The notes under the pieces: model-generated
What the model saw: the letters and a program-made list of their open reading frames with translations, nothing else
The model's database searches: none
Told to the model about the DNA's origin: nothing
Source of the DNA: Trogon surrucura
Lineage: Eukaryota; Chordata; Aves; Trogoniformes; Trogonidae
DNA length: 64,000 nt
Assembly (NCBI GenBank): GCA_020746105.1
Contig: CM036617.1
Coordinates: 42,685,898 to 42,749,897 of the forward strand
Reading direction: 5' to 3'
Translations under genes and position numbers: made by a program
Shown: positions 12,781 to 27,600 of the stretch, piece by piece
Numbering within the stretch: the first letter of the stretch is position 1
How the letters are laid out: each line of letters begins with the position of its first letter

Positions 12781-13440
12781 CATAGAGGGCTGCCCCTCGC
12801 ACCTCTCCTTCCCAGCCTATCCCTTCTGAAGTGTTTATAGCCATCCATTGCAGCACTCCAGTTGCGCAAGTCAACCCACCATGTTTCAGTAATGACAACT
12901 ATATCACAGTTTTGCTGTGGCACAATGGTTTCCAGCTCCTCCTGTTTGTTGCCCTCTTCAGTTGGGCTATTGATCCCACCACCTTTCTGCAGGGAGAAGT
13001 TTTATTTCTTATGTGACCATTCTCAGGCACCTCCATGGTTTCTAACACATCGATAACCCTTGCATCTTTGCTGCCACATGGATCTCCATCCCCTACCTCC
13101 ACTGAGACAGCAGAATGAAGGTCCTCACAAGCACAGCGTCCCTCAAGCACTGGCCTGCCACTCCTAGGTTTATCCCTAGTGAGCCTGGTTTTATCCCTTC
13201 CCTGCTCCACATTTGGTTTAAAGCTCTTTCAATGTGCCCTGATAACTCCTGTGCAAAGATCCATTTACCCCTTGAGACAGATGTACCCATCTTTCACCAG
13301 CAGCCCTGGTGCCATGATTAAAAAACCACAAAATTTTGCCCATAACACCAGGCTCGGAGACAGATATTGATCTGCTGGCTTCTCCTGTTTTTTGTTGGTT
13401 TTTTTTTCTTTCCCTTGTTAGTCCCTGACTAGAAGGATAG
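12781..13440 (-). mobile_element. CR1 5' region: ORF2 start and endonuclease N-terminus
   Basis: The minus strand of 12786-12930 reads CDIVVITETWW, then NWSAAMDGYKHFRRDR and RGAALYV. These are hallmark residues of the CR1 endonuclease N-terminus; the E of ITE is the conserved glutamate of the exonuclease-endonuclease-phosphatase fold. Just upstream, another frame gives NKQEELE-like sequence and a further open stretch (12899-13210) with HIERALNQMWSREG (13093-13290 frame), which I recognise as the leader between ORF1 and ORF2. Avian CR1 copies are almost always 5'-truncated, so retaining this end is uncommon. The coding sequence ends at LYV, where the 3' tail fragment begins. Confidence 0.8.
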
Positions 13441-16400
13441 AGGAGAACATGACTTGCACTCCTAATCCCTTAACCATTCATCCCAAAGCCCTAAAGCTTC
13501 CTTTGATTGCCCTCAGACTTCTCATTGCAACTTCACCAGAAAAAAAATAAATAATGGATAGTAATTGGAGGGTTTTGCCAGGGTAGGATTAACGATTTAA
13601 TTAATTTTGAAATTTAGCAAATTAAAGCACATAAACCCAGAGATAGTTATAAATACACAAATACAGTGCATCTGCTTTTATCTTGTAAATGTCACCTTTT
13701 ATCTTGTACATGTTTGAAACCTTTAAAAGTATTCCTTCTTCCAGTAAGCTGAGTTGATTGTGAAGGAGGTTAGGACAAAGAATGAATAGTGGAAATGGAT
13801 ATTTTTGTGCTGCCTTTAGTGAGCTGAAGGGGAAACAGGCACTTTTGTAATTAAGTCTCTCAATACATTAAAAATTGACTGAGAAGGTAACCTTGACTTA
13901 GTATTTGTGACTAAAGTACTATGTATATTTACAGTTCTGTAATTGTAATTTTCTTTGGTGCTTAAACCCTGTGATAAGGACAGATGTATCTCTCCTGAGT
14001 TCTTAGTCCACACATGACTTTCACCCTGTTTTATTTATCTTACAATACTATCTTTTCTCTTGGGTGTAGAACCTCTACAATTCCCTTGAAATCTCATATA
14101 AAACTCCAGTTTTACAGGCTGAAAATATAGATGTTTCAGTACGGATATGAAAGATCTCCTACGCTTGCACTTTGTGTGTTTCTCTTTTATTTTTTTTTAA
14201 GAAAAACAAAAAAAGCCATCTAATTAGCAGCTTAATATACAGTGATGTGAAAAATCCCTCAGAATTCAGTAATGATGTTTGTCTTTCTGCACTCTGCTCA
14301 AATTCTGGATCACAATGAAGAACCTATAAAAATTCCAAGTCAGCAGGAGAGAGAGACACACACAAGTCTTGCGGGAGCAGTATTTCCACTACGGATTTTC
14401 ATGGCTAAAGAAGTATAGCAGTTATGGATGCAATTTCCCAATGAGGATGTGGGAACCTGTGGACAAAAAATACAACCAAGAAAGTGGTCCTTGCCTCTTT
14501 CCTATAGCTTGTTATCTTCATGCTTTGTTCAAACCTCACAAAGAAGGAAGGGTGAACCCGGCCTTTGCTGATGTCAGTTGAAAGTTTTGCCATTCACTTA
14601 AAAGGTTCAGAATTACTTATCATCATTCTATTCTTTTTGGTTTTAATAAGAATCTTTCCAGTTAGGAAGCAAAACCTTTCTTTTTGTGTCTGAAGATGGC
14701 CTTAAGCAATGAGTCAAAGAGAGGAGATCCATACTACTCATTAATTTATTGTATCTGTTGATCTTGAAACCAATTTATAAAACTTTACAGTGCACATTCT
14801 TTTGACTTGTGTAGCTAGCAGGAAGTAAAAGCAAGAAGTTGCTATGAGGAAGAAAAGATGGCTCTCAGTGAGAAGAAAAGAAATGGAAAGCTGACTGTAG
14901 AAGAAAAATAAAGCTCAGTTATTTAGTTCTCTTGGATAGCAAATTTTTAACTGGGCTATGTTTAACCTAAAAGTATTTTCCTTTGCAACCTTTCCAATAT
15001 TTTCTTAGAATTTGGTGCAACTCCTGAAATATATCAGTTTTTCAGTACTTTCCCATGAATAATAATATTTATTATAACTATTTAAAAAAAAAAAGGTAAT
15101 GTTTAAAATGTCAGGCCGTATACTTTCTCTGTTGTCTAAGCAAGTTTTCAACTGGTATCACTCACTGCTCCTTTCTCTGCTGAGGAATGTACCTCTACAC
15201 CACCCTAAATTTATACCAAATTTGCTATGACATTGAGGGGTTTGTAAAATAGGTATGTGTACTACCGGGCAACGAGGTAGGAAATGAAATTTGTAACAGC
15301 TAGATGCAAAGACTTTGAAGACATAAAAAAGTCAACTGATCATTAGACCAAATTTTCAACTTCTATTTGAAAATAGATCCGTATGAGAACATGCAGAGCT
15401 GTTCTGTGAGTCTCAGGTTGGAAGTTAGCCCAACACTCCATTCAGCCATGTAGTTTTCTTCTGACCTGCAGTACTGCAGTAATACTGGACAGAGCAACTC
15501 ATGCAAGATCTTCCGCCTTTACCTGAAGTATGTTTGATGAACCAGAAGAACCCATGGAGACCGGAAAATTGGTTCCTATAAGAATGACTGTGGTCATCTT
15601 TTGCTTTTGTTATTTTCACCTTTTTTATTATGTCTGATAATTTTGTGTTACAGAGAGTTTCTTGAAACACTGGGCAAGAGACATGAATATTTACTGTGCA
15701 AATAAACACAGTTAGAAATATTCTAAGAATATAAGAGTCACTTTGCCCTCGGTATGAATTTAAAAGTGAAATAGAAAATACATATTTAAGATACCTTTCT
15801 CCACTGCCAATCTCATTGAGAACCCCAAAATCTCAGCATATATTCCTTCTGACAGGCAATAAAACACAATCAATAATATATATAGAACATTATAACATTT
15901 AAACTGTCACACTAGAGTCCTGTTCTGTTAATTAGATTATAAGTAGGAAGCAAATGAATGATTCAAGATAAACCATATGTAAATCAAAAGCTAAAGATTT
16001 GATAAGTGACAATGCTGAAATTATCAACTTAACTAATTCTTCCTAATACCAACATCCCAAACAGATTTAAAATATGCACAGGAATGGTATGCAAAATATA
16101 TACAAATGCAAATGGCATTAATGGTACATGTTTTTTCTATAGAGAATGAACGTTCTTCTGACCAACCAGGCTGACACAAGGGGATAGGGAGAAGCATATC
16201 TTAATTTGCCTGAGCTGCCATAACAGATAATAAATGCCGAGTAAGACACACCCACACATAGATAATTTCTTTTGTCTAAAATATTATTTTTCTCCGGAAT
16301 TTTGTTTCTGCTGTTGAAGTAATTGATGTTTTGTTTGAACAAAGCTGTCTGATCATTAAATACTACTGCTCAGAGGTGTCCAGGGCAAAATGTATTGTTG

Positions 16401-19400
16401 CCTTATCTGCAAGGTAAAACAGTTTGATACATGTGAAATCATATTCTACAACCTAATCTACAAATAAGAAAACTAGGGAATACAATTTTATGAGAGATAA
16501 GGAGTGAAGACCCATATCCAACAAGTACCTTTATGTGAGCTAAATAGCTTTGTGGCCTAGTTTACTCCCATGTCCTCATTCCCTGATTTTCATTGCTGCA
16601 CAGATCTCAGTTAATTCATAACTTTCTAGAGTAAACCAATTAATTGCCTGCAGAAGAAAATCTGTGTACAGGTCTGAGTACAGCTTGCTCTAGGGATCAT
16701 TTGTATAGTCAAGACTACATAGATTTGCTGCCTTTGTCTTACACAGTCCTCTAACATGCATCCCACAGGTTGTGTACCTGCAAGCATTCCTGCCTGCCCT
16801 CAGGCCACAGCAAAGGAGAGACTACCCTCACATCCTCTTTTGCGTTTTAAAATTCTCATGCTGATGACTGCAGCACAACCTCCACAGTATTTCAGACATC
16901 CTGAATCAGAATAGCACGCAAGAATTGATTTCTCTGCCTCAGAATGATATAGGCGTTACAGAGACTGTGTGCTGTGTAGCATGGATGCAGCAAGTCGAGT
17001 CTGAGAGAGGGTAGCCCTGAGTGATGAGCACATGAACCATTCTGCACTACTTGGCACGGGATCATTCCCCTGGGGTGGGTGCAGGTGCAGTCAACTGCTA
17101 AAAATGAATCCAAGGTGAAAGCAGTACCGGAAATTGTGGCAGCTGATACCAGATTTCTGCTACCTGTTCTCTTTGTAATGTTACAATCAAAGTCTTAAAT
17201 CTCCCTTGAATTCTGGAAATTATTTTCTGTTTAGATGCAAATATTCACCTTTGTGCTCAATATCATCGTAGTCAATGCAGAACAAAAAAACATATAAAAA
17301 CAAAGATCTACTTTATTGCACTGCAGTTGAGATTTATAAAACGTGTTGGAGGTGATTTCACCACTATTTTCCAATGGTACGTGAGGAGACTATATCTGTA
17401 AGGACATACACGCACAGAGAAAGACAGTGTAAACTTGCCTATCTCATCCTCAAAGTACCTATAAAGCTATCAGCTGAGGGGGGCATGAAGTATATCAGGC
17501 CTGGTTTCTCCATGCCCATTCACTTTTAGGAGCAATGAAGGTCTCATCACTGAAGGAAAGCTAAAACGTGACAGGCTGCAAAGAGAGCCAAATTTACACC
17601 CTCAGAGGCAGCCCAGGTAGAAATTATTATCCTGAATTTCCATAAAAGGTATGTGGACAATTAGTTGGGTAATCAGCTGCAATGGAAATGTACCATGACA
17701 GAACTGAAAAGAAGATGAAAACTTAGAGAGTGTAAGCTGTATAGTCTGAATCTGCAGACAAAAATTGACCAGCATTTCATAGCATGAGTGTCCTGAGTAA
17801 ATCTTTCCCTTGCTTTTCCTCAGTAATTCATAGCCATCTGTGGGATAGTTTTCATTCCTCAGTATAGACCATGGAAAAGTTCACAAAACAATTCCCAAAG
17901 TTTAAATGGAGCCTTAAGTGTTACTTGGGTTCATACTCACAGATCAGTTTTTCGTGATAGCAGCACCCCCAGGATAACGGCCGCGTTTGGCCTTAACAGC
18001 TGCATTTTTACTGCTCTGTTTTAGGCAGAGAACTGCATGTCCTGACCATAAGCCTGTTGCCCAGTATCTGCAATGCTGTTTTTCACGGATAATGACTCAC
18101 ATAGAGCAAAGTAAAGGATCAATAGTGAAAATTAAACACAACAACCAGGAAAACAACCCTATGAAGGTACACTAAATGTTCTAGTGTCATCCACCTAACT
18201 GGGAACTCTAGGGATGTGATCAGTCTCTTCAAATACCTTCAGGATAATAATATATAAGAGAAAGAATGGATTTTTTTTAGTCTGGAAAATGATAAGGACA
18301 GGGGGCATTGGCCAAAAGCAAAGAAAAGAAAAGTGGTGACAGTAAATAAGAGAAAGGCCTTAACTTTAAGATCAATTGGTTGCAGAAATAAGCTCCTTAA
18401 GGGCATTTCTTCAAGGCACTATCATTGCAGATGCTACAGTGAAGGCTAGATAAATGATTAGTTGGAATGATGTGACATGGTTTTGCAACGGGCTGGGTAG
18501 CTGCCCAGTCTGATTTTTAGCCCAGTCAGTTTTTTAGCATTATTATTGCACAAATAATACCATACATCCAGCTCAGTTGCCCCTAGGTTTTACATTTTCA
18601 CTGTAATGTTCAATGTCCAGCTGTTTGTTGTGTATGTCTCAAGAATTAAATATTGTGGGGTTTAGCATCTCATTTAGATACTGCTGAGACTCTAATTTTA
18701 CACAAACTTTTCATGCATAAGAGTTGAAATATTTTTCAACACCAGCTAGATTGATGTTAATCACAAATCTCATTGATTAAAAGTAACTTTTGGGTGGCAT
18801 GCTTTTTTCTTATGAAGTTACTTTCTTTGGTAAATCTTCATTTTTGTTTTTCCAAAAAGCATTTGAAAGATGTGGCAAAGAATGACAGTAGAAATATAAA
18901 CTGCTAAAGAGCAGCCACTAAGAAGGAAGCCATTTTCCTCATTTATTAATAAAAATGTGTAGATGAGCCATTCTTTAAGCAATATTATTTTTTTTAAATG
19001 CAAAAAAGAGGAGGGAAATATGAATCCACTGAAGACCTGAATGTCTTGTGTAAATTCCTTATTTAAAAGAAGAAAATTGCAAAATTCCTTTGACACTAGC
19101 AAAATCGGGATTTCGTTAACGTCATGGACATCAGCTCCCATGACTATACAGATTAAAATGATATTATTAAATAAACAAAAAAACAGATTGTGTAATGCTA
19201 TGAATTTATTGTCTTAGTAACAACTAAATCTATTATGTTTGATAAGCTATTAAACAGATCTAACCACTATTTAAATACTGTGCCTTTTTTTTTTTTTTTT
19301 TAGAAAGAAAATACAATTTCAAATGCACTTTCTTGGTTACAGTTATAGGAAATTACATGGAATTTGGATCAAATGAATATGTCTGTATACCAAGCCATCA

Positions 19401-21062
19401 TCACATAACAGCAAAGGTAACACAACTGCCTGCATTGTAACTGTGTTGTGTTACTGAGAGAGCAAAGCTTATTTCCAGGCCCCAGAGAGACAAAGTCTCA
19501 TACTAGCAGCTAATAACTAACAGGGCAAAATTGCAGTACAGCCAGGCTAGCTAGAATCATTGAAGATCACGTTTGATGATTTTTTTTTTTTTTTTTTTGC
19601 AAAGATGATAGATGAGGTTTACTTTCCTTCTGCTAAACATGTGGAGTTACAGTGCCTTCAAAGCAATATTTACTTTACTACTTTTTTCACAAGGCACTGT
19701 CCAGAATATATCAAGAATCAATTTTTATTCCTCTCAAGTATTAAATTATGATCACTTCTCAACAGCAAGGTCATTTAGGAAGACTTGGGAAATAATTGTC
19801 CCCAACACTTATGCTCTAGTAGTCATTGTATTAAATACTGTTTACCACAGGAAAACACATCTTTATGTTCTTTGTGTAGAGGTTGCAAAAAAGTATCCTA
19901 CCCTTTAATTTTGCATCAGATTTCAGTGTTTGTGTATTTGTATGATCTGGATACTTTTTTACAGGTATAAAACATTAACCTTGTGTCATATGAAGCATTT
20001 GTTACAATCTGTCGTCCTAAAAAAGTTTTAGAAATGTAATGGAAAGAAGCGTTGACAAAAGCGTATGGGCACATAGATACTGAAAATAAGTAATGTGTGC
20101 TGGGTATGGTAAATTTGTGACTTCAGCACGATAATTCCATTAATTAAAAAATGTTATTAAAAAAGCAACTCTTCTAAGTGTTCTTGTTTCCATTCGGTGA
20201 GGAGATTACATTAAAATGAATGTGTACTTAGTGAATTAGGATCGGTGGCTCTAGTTAACGATTAATTTAGCATGTGGCCTTTTTTTCAGGTACAGTTCCC
20301 AGAAGAAAAAAACTATTGCACACAGTAAATATTTTTAAACATGCTTTTTGCTTTTAATGTAAGGAGATCAAATTGGTTTCTATCACCCTGTTATCTGCTT
20401 TGTGTTGCCTAATACTTAGTCCAATACATACACAACTCCCATTACCACTTGAGGAAAAAAAAAAAAAAAACCCTGAAAGTGTTATTTACAGTGTTAGGCA
20501 ATTTGGACAGACGTACAAAGAAGAGATTACAGTCCATAAGGATATTAGCCAAGAAGATCTCTAGTCCATTGTTTTTTCACATGAACTTAATAGTTCAAGG
20601 GATGCATTCTGGCTACTGCATCTGCACTGTATGAAAATTTCAAATCTTAAAAAGGTCTTTTAATAAATCACAACAAATAATTTGTTTTAGTGATGGGAAA
20701 ATGGTAGTGCACTGTTGCAAAACTATATCAAAAGTTTGGGTAGGAAAAAAGCATGAAGACGCTATGGAGAGGAGAGAGTGCACGAATAATGAAATAGATA
20801 CAGAGGGAAATGATAACCAGGAACAAGAAGACAAAAGCTCCTGGAGTTTTGGAGCTACCAAGACTTTGGAATATTGGCTAGATGTATGATTTCTTTCACC
20901 AGCTTGGATTCACACTCCAAATATTTCATAGCTACTGTTGTCCTTGATTCCACTTAAAAGTCAAACACAAAGGTAGCATGGTTTGTCCCTCACATAGATC
21001 TCACTTGTTTGGTTTCAGAAGTGCTTACTGTGATTAGAGCGAATCTGCATATTTCAGTGTAA
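13441..21062. other. Long repeat-poor AT-rich stretch, no gene seen
   Basis: I see no CR1 tail, LTR or SINE in about 7.6 kb. There are simple T-runs at 19285-19301 and 19580-19598 and an A-run near 20457-20470. Short ORFs here have low-complexity or chance character. The lack of young repeats could reflect constraint, but the sequence alone does not show it. Confidence 0.55.
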
Positions 21063-21105
21063 TCTTAACGATCTCTTTCGACCAAAACTGTTCTATGATT
21101 CTATG
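21063..21105 (+). mobile_element. Very short CR1 3' terminus
   Basis: CTTAACGATCTCTTTCGACC followed by TTCTATGATTCTATGAT is the last 40 or so bases of a CR1 element on the plus strand. Only the terminus was integrated or survives, an extreme 5' truncation. Confidence 0.75.
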
Positions 21106-21252
21106 ATCTATTTTTCATAATTTAGAAGTGTTTCAAATGTTCTTTTAAAAACCGATCAAAAGGGGAGTTGCACAGATTATTTTTTTTTTTCTCATTCACC
21201 ATAAAAATCATAGAGGAATTAAAAAAGGTTTTATTCCTTCTGTCCTACTATG

Positions 21253-21647
21253 TGTCATACCGTTGTGAGTTAAGCTCAGAAAGCAGATAAGCACCGCATA
21301 CCTATTCACTCACTTTCCCCCATCCCACCCTCAGTGGGATGATGGAAGAAGAAAGGAAGAATAAAAGCAAAACCACTAGGATCAAGGTTAAAAAAAAAAA
21401 ATAAATTGGTAAGTGAAAGAAGGTCATAGAAAGAATTATTTAATAAGTAGAAGACGAGAGAAGAAAACACATCATAACAAATGATGCAAAGGCAATCACT
21501 CACCATTTCCAAGGGCACACAGTTGCCCAGCCAGTTCCCAGTATTTATCCAGTCTTACCATTTTTTTTGGACACAGTTCTAAAATACAGCACCATTTGAG
21601 CCACTATGAAGAAAAATTAACTCTATCCTAACCAAGCCCCGCACACA
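21253..21647 (-). mobile_element. Solo ERV LTR (family 1), internally deleted
   Basis: Read on the minus strand, the 5' part has GATAGAGTTAATTTT-CTTCATAGTGGC and ATGGTGCTGTATTTTAGA, matching the start of the LTRs at 1774, 40530 and 57345. The 3' part, near 21300, has the GGGATGGGGGAAAGTGAGTGA type of U5 end. It is shorter than the 540-bp copy because the middle is missing. The low-coordinate end TGTCATACC (21253) fits an LTR edge read in reverse; no convincing target duplication is visible. A long A-run (21390-21400) lies inside. Confidence 0.75.
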
Positions 21648-24600
21648 TACTTAATATTAAAGGTTAATAACAGGCAGATTAATTTAGGGCAGAATATATT
21701 ATTGGGCACTTCCCTTCAACATCAGCACAGCTTCATTTAAAAAAAGCAGTTTAAGGCTATATTTTACAAATTGTTCATGTACCTTCAGACTTCTTTTATG
21801 ATGGTTCTACACTCCACAGAATGATATACTTATTGTGAGTGTTCTCTGATGTTGTACTGCATAAATTATCAACTTGGGCTGATAGCTGTCACACAGAAAT
21901 AAAGATAAAGCACTATATATTTTAATTAATACTTTTATTAAATGAAAATTAGCAGATTATCAACTAAATTAAAAAGCTAACCTCTAATTATCATAGTTTT
22001 GAATGGCAAGTAAAATGTATAATGATAGATTAAAAGCTTAGTTCAATATTATAAGGAGAATTTCAACTTTTTTTTTTTTTTGCATGTGTAATTGTTTAAT
22101 TATAAAAGAATAGGTCAAATTATCTTCTTTTTCAGTGATGCTCATGTAAAAGTTACATTAAATTAATGTGCAATTAAAGAAGGATGAATGAACTTCTAGC
22201 TTTGCAGGGCACTTACGTGGCTCCCAAGAGGTTAAATTAGGGGATTAAAAACCAAAGGCTTTATGCCACTGTAGAAATTGATTACTGCTAATCAGAATAG
22301 TATTAAGTAATGAACAAACTAACAAGTTGGTGTGATTTAAAAAAAAAAAAAAAAATTAGTGAAATTTATCAAGAAAGCTTTCACCAAAGCTGTCAGAGAT
22401 ATTTGTCATACATGACTGACTGATGTAGATTTCTATCATACGTAATAACATGCACCTTTATGTGAGCAGCTACACCAAGCTTTATGTTCTCACTTACTGT
22501 GGCTATATCTCCACTGACTATAGCACGAACCTTCACACCTGTCTCAGATGTGGACACTGAATTTAATTTGTGAGGTGGGTGAGTTTTTTGGGTTTGTTTG
22601 TTTGTTCATTTTTTTTATGTATGTATACATACATTTATGGGTTTTTGTTTTCTAGGAATTGCAATATTTGAGTTTGCCCCTCAACTTCTTTTTCCTGAGT
22701 TCAGCTGGCAGCAGTAACACGGGACAGAAAATTGTATGGAGTATGCCCACTCCTTGCTTGGTTTCGTCACTCCTTCTCTTTGTCATTATATGTTTGACAA
22801 TGAAAGACAAAATATTTTTAAGATAAAATTAAGCTTGTTCCCTTACAAACACTCAAATCCTCATTTCAATCTCAAATATTATTAGACTGAATATTGGATT
22901 AGATATTGGATTGAAGTACTGTCACTTTTTACATGAAGACATGAAAGAGGAGCATTAATCACAGATAAAAACAATAACTTTAAAGCTTAGTATAAAACTC
23001 ACTAATTTCCTAGGAATCACAAAATGAGTGGTAGTTGGAGTATCAGTGACCTAAAGCACTTAAAGATCAGCTGCTAAGACATTATCATCTTCTCTTACAG
23101 ATTTCTGTTCCAGTTATATCAATTCCAACTATTCACATTATTATTATTTAGTTTAAATCCACTTCATGCTTAGAAATTTAAAGCATTATGAAATGCAGCA
23201 ACTAAAATAAGTAAATGACTTTGAGACTACCCAGGTGAAATATCATTATAACAATCAGAGCTAGCAATTATGTTGTTGAATAATACTATTAAGCAACTTG
23301 TGATCTAAATAATGTATGCATTTATCAAGGAAGCCTTTTTAAAAGAGAAGATAGTAGACAACAAGCTCAGAAAGATATAGTCATTTGGAAAATGAAGAGA
23401 AAGAGGTTTGTTTAGATTAGATTTTCACATTTCACAGATATAATTTAGCAATAGCCAGGTATTTTGATTATTTGAGAAGTTTCATGCATACTGCCTATTT
23501 GATTTTTAAAAGTAGTAAAAGTCATTATTGAAAGTGTTTGCTATTTACATGGAGGAATTAATTCATTCTGTTTACTGTATTCTCTATTTTCATCTTTAAA
23601 AAGGGATCATGACCCTAGATGAATAAATAGGACAGCAAAGAGCTATATTTATAACCTTTAGATCTCTGAATTTATGCATCAGTGAAACACACTGCCAGAG
23701 AAGGAATTAAACTAGATTTCATCTCTTAAGGAAGGGGTAGAGAAATCTGTTAAGTCTCAGCTGGATTCCTTGGTGTTTTAGGAAACGTCTACAAATTAGC
23801 TTTTAATATTTGTGCCTCAATTACAAGCTCAGTGATGTTTAGAATAGAACCTAGTGAACTGAAAATGCAAATCGCAAAAGAATAATTTAAAAGAAAATAT
23901 TTAGGGTAGTATAATTAAAATAGAATTAAAATACATATAACAATGCTCTAATCTCAAGGCTTTCTGAGTTCAACATCTATTTCACAAAGGGTGACTTCAT
24001 CTCATTTGTGAAGAGCGGAGAAGTAAGAAAAGAAACATGGTGGAAGATTCAATTACTTCGAAAAAGCAATTGAGTGTTTAACAGCTTCCTTTTGGCGATC
24101 AGTTCAAAAAATTGTTAACTAAAAATATGATTAGATTCTCTTAACTTCTTTCATCCAGATTTTAAACTTTGCATTCATCGTTTTCTCCCAATGCTAAAAT
24201 CAAGTAAACTGTGTCTTCCAAATTCAAGCTGAGAACATATTTGAGTGTGCCTTAAATGACAGCATCTGCTAGTCCTGCTCTCTTCCAGCACAGGGTGCCA
24301 AACTTATGATCAGAAAGAAATTAAAGAAAATGTACTTTATGTATGGAAAGACTATTTTCACTTTCTTACATTAACTTTAGACTTCCCACTCTTCATTTCT
24401 TTTTAATGTCTTACCTATTTTTGCTATGAGATAGAAAGAATTAAGCTTCCATATCCACCTTCCCTGCACTGCCTATTTCCTTTTTTTCTTTTTATTGTAT
24501 TCCTCCTTAACCACCTCTTTTTTTAAAAATATTCCTTTTTCTTTTATTTTTAATGTAGATGTTCAAAACCTTATCTTAATGGGAAAAAAAAATAACCCAG

Positions 24601-27600
24601 AAATGGAAATATATAGTCTTATATACTATAGTTTTATACTGACGCAACATGACAAAAACTTCTGGAGATTCGAGGCAAATCACAATCCAAAATGACAAAT
24701 GTCTGTCAGTATAGTTTCAACATTACTTCAAAGTAGGATTTTAAACACACAGGTCTCCAATGTGAGAAACAATATATGAGAAAACAAATATCTGTGGTAA
24801 GGAGAAATTAACCATTTTCTATAATAAAATGTTAAGCAGAAGCACATGAAAAAGACTAAAAATTAAAGGCAAATCTACCAATATAACCTAAATCTCACCA
24901 CTCTTTAATGGAAATATTACCTATGTACCATATTGCATAGGACACCCTCAGTAAAAAAAGAAACATAGTTCAATATTTTTGTTTTCATTTGTTGATAAAC
25001 TATTTGGCAAAGTATAGACTGCTGCACATCAATATAAGAATATCTAGGAGTATATAAGATATTTTAGGATTTGTATTTATGTAAGTATGCGTTCAAGCTC
25101 ATGTGCTTACTGAGGGTTCTTAGTGCCTGTAAATATGTATATTATTTGAATGACTTAAACTCCACATCTCTCAAAAATAAGATTAACAAAGGATTCATAA
25201 GAGAAGCATGCAATCAGACATTTCTTTCATTCCAGGTTAAATTATAAAATATTTGTATTTTAGGGAGATGACAAACATAATATTCCAAATGCTCACACAA
25301 ATAAATAATGGAAAAAATAACATTTCAGATACAATTAAAAAGTGTCAGTCACCCCCGAGTTTTAGCTGTGGACTGGTAATTGAATTGTTCTCAGAGAAAG
25401 AGGTAGTCTAATGTTTTCCAAATTGTACTTCATCACTGATAATGCTAAACTGTATAAAGAGCAAGAAACAAATCCTTACATACTTCTGTGGTGGACATTG
25501 AAAAAAAACTATCACAGTTGCAATGAAGAAGCTATTGAATAACTATGTGGGAGGTTTTATCAAAGCCAGCAACATTCTGAACAAAGGTCTTATCATATAC
25601 TTGCTTCTGTATCTTATTAATTGGTTTCTTATCACATTAACCAACTCCCCTCTCTCTAATAGCCTACAAAAATGAATAATATGTTAAAACGTTGATAATA
25701 CTTTAAGACTTATTAACAACTTTCGTAAGATTAACTTCTTCCTTTTTTCGCTAACACAGTAAAACTCTCAGATCATGCACTGTCAAGTACCTTTCAAATC
25801 ATATTAGTTTAAATGAAATCATTAAGACAAAAGGCAGACCAAAGATATGATATAAAAGTCTCACTCTTTAAGTGACTTCCTAAGTACACAGGCTTATATT
25901 TTATTACACTAGATCACAGAAAGCATTTCCACTGGCAGTATTTCCCTCATTTCATTAATATGATGACAGATGATTACATTTCACGTAATAGTCAAACGAA
26001 AGGCACTCTTAGCATCCTCCCTTCACAGTGCAGCCACTGTAATAACTCAGGTGCCTGGAATACATCCATTAATGTATGACTATTGCATCAAGGGGTGATG
26101 ATATCTTAAGTTCTTTTCCTATATTTCCATTTGGTTTCTGGAATATGTTGGAGCTGATACGACTACTGACAAAGGATGTAAACATGGCTTTACAGCTGAG
26201 GTATATTCATTTGGATAAGAAAAAATATTCTGAGTTGAATTAACACAAATTTAAAATGAAACAACATTTTTGAAAAGATAGAAGCTACCAAATTTCCACA
26301 CACAAACATATCTCTATTCAATAAGAAACTTGAGGGGAAATTGCCAAAGAGGGAGTTCTCATAACTGAAGATGCAGGATGTATTGCATCATTCCATAATG
26401 CAAATAGTGCAAAATGCAAATGGTATCAAACTCTTCTTGAGGGAATGTGGTGTTGTTTACCTCAGAATCCAGCAGTGCATTGGAAGTGTTACCATAACAC
26501 CAGTAAAAGTAGATTGATATAAGGAACATTGTATGCATGAGTGTTTACTGTTTTATTGTTGGGAATTAACAGTATTTTAATAAAATTCTATATAAGTGTT
26601 AGCAGCATTGTAATTTGACTGATAACTTCAGTTTTATTTTGGTAAGACAGTTCAAATGTTGAGTGAACAGTCACTAAGTTCCTGGTGCCCCATAAGGTGC
26701 CTTTTCCCAGTGAATACAAATTTCACAGGGGATAGCATGTGTCTACAGAAAAATATCTACAGAATGCTTATTGCACTTAGCATGTACACCAAATTTATGT
26801 AGCTAAGTGTAAGTTCAGCACAGGTACTCCTCTACCTGTGCATTCATGAAATGATCTGAATTCTTCTTTTGAATCTATCTACAATTATTTGCTTTAGCAT
26901 GCAGACCAGAAAAGGGTAAAATGAACACAAAGTACTTATAAGATTTTTTTTCTGAAAATTTCGGCGAGGTGGGAAAGAGTGGATGGACACAAAGGTAGGG
27001 CTCTTACTCAGTTCTTACCCTGAAATGGCTAGCACAGCTTAATGCAGAAAGAAGCCATGAGTCAGACATCCACAACTGGCACAGCTTACTTTGCTTTAGG
27101 AATGAAGGTAGATATGATTTTCTGAAGCACAATCTAGTCTCAGCTCTCTACTCCTGAATAGCAAGAACTGTATTTCCCTTTTCTAGAGGCAAAATTTCAC
27201 TCCAGTACTTCTTCCGTAGAAGCAATAATAGAGGTACAGAGTTGCAGATCAAATTACAGTCTTGAAATCTGTGGCAGTGACTCATTATCTAAAAATTCTG
27301 TTCTAAATTTATTTATTTTTTTAGTCAGCTCTGTTAATAGATTTTCTCTCTAGCATTCCACCCACTGAACTGTAACTATAATAGGACAGATAAATCCTAA
27401 GAGGTAATAAACCACCTCTGATTCCCTCCCTTTCAAATACATAATATTTGCATACGAATGAAAGCAGAACTGCCTCAACACACAGTTTAGGCATGACTTA
27501 TATTACAGTGCCCTAGATTTCCTATCTAAACAAGTTTATAGTGCCTTTATTTCCTCCAGTTAGATTGGATTTGTTAATTTGGGGTTTAACATTTATTTTT

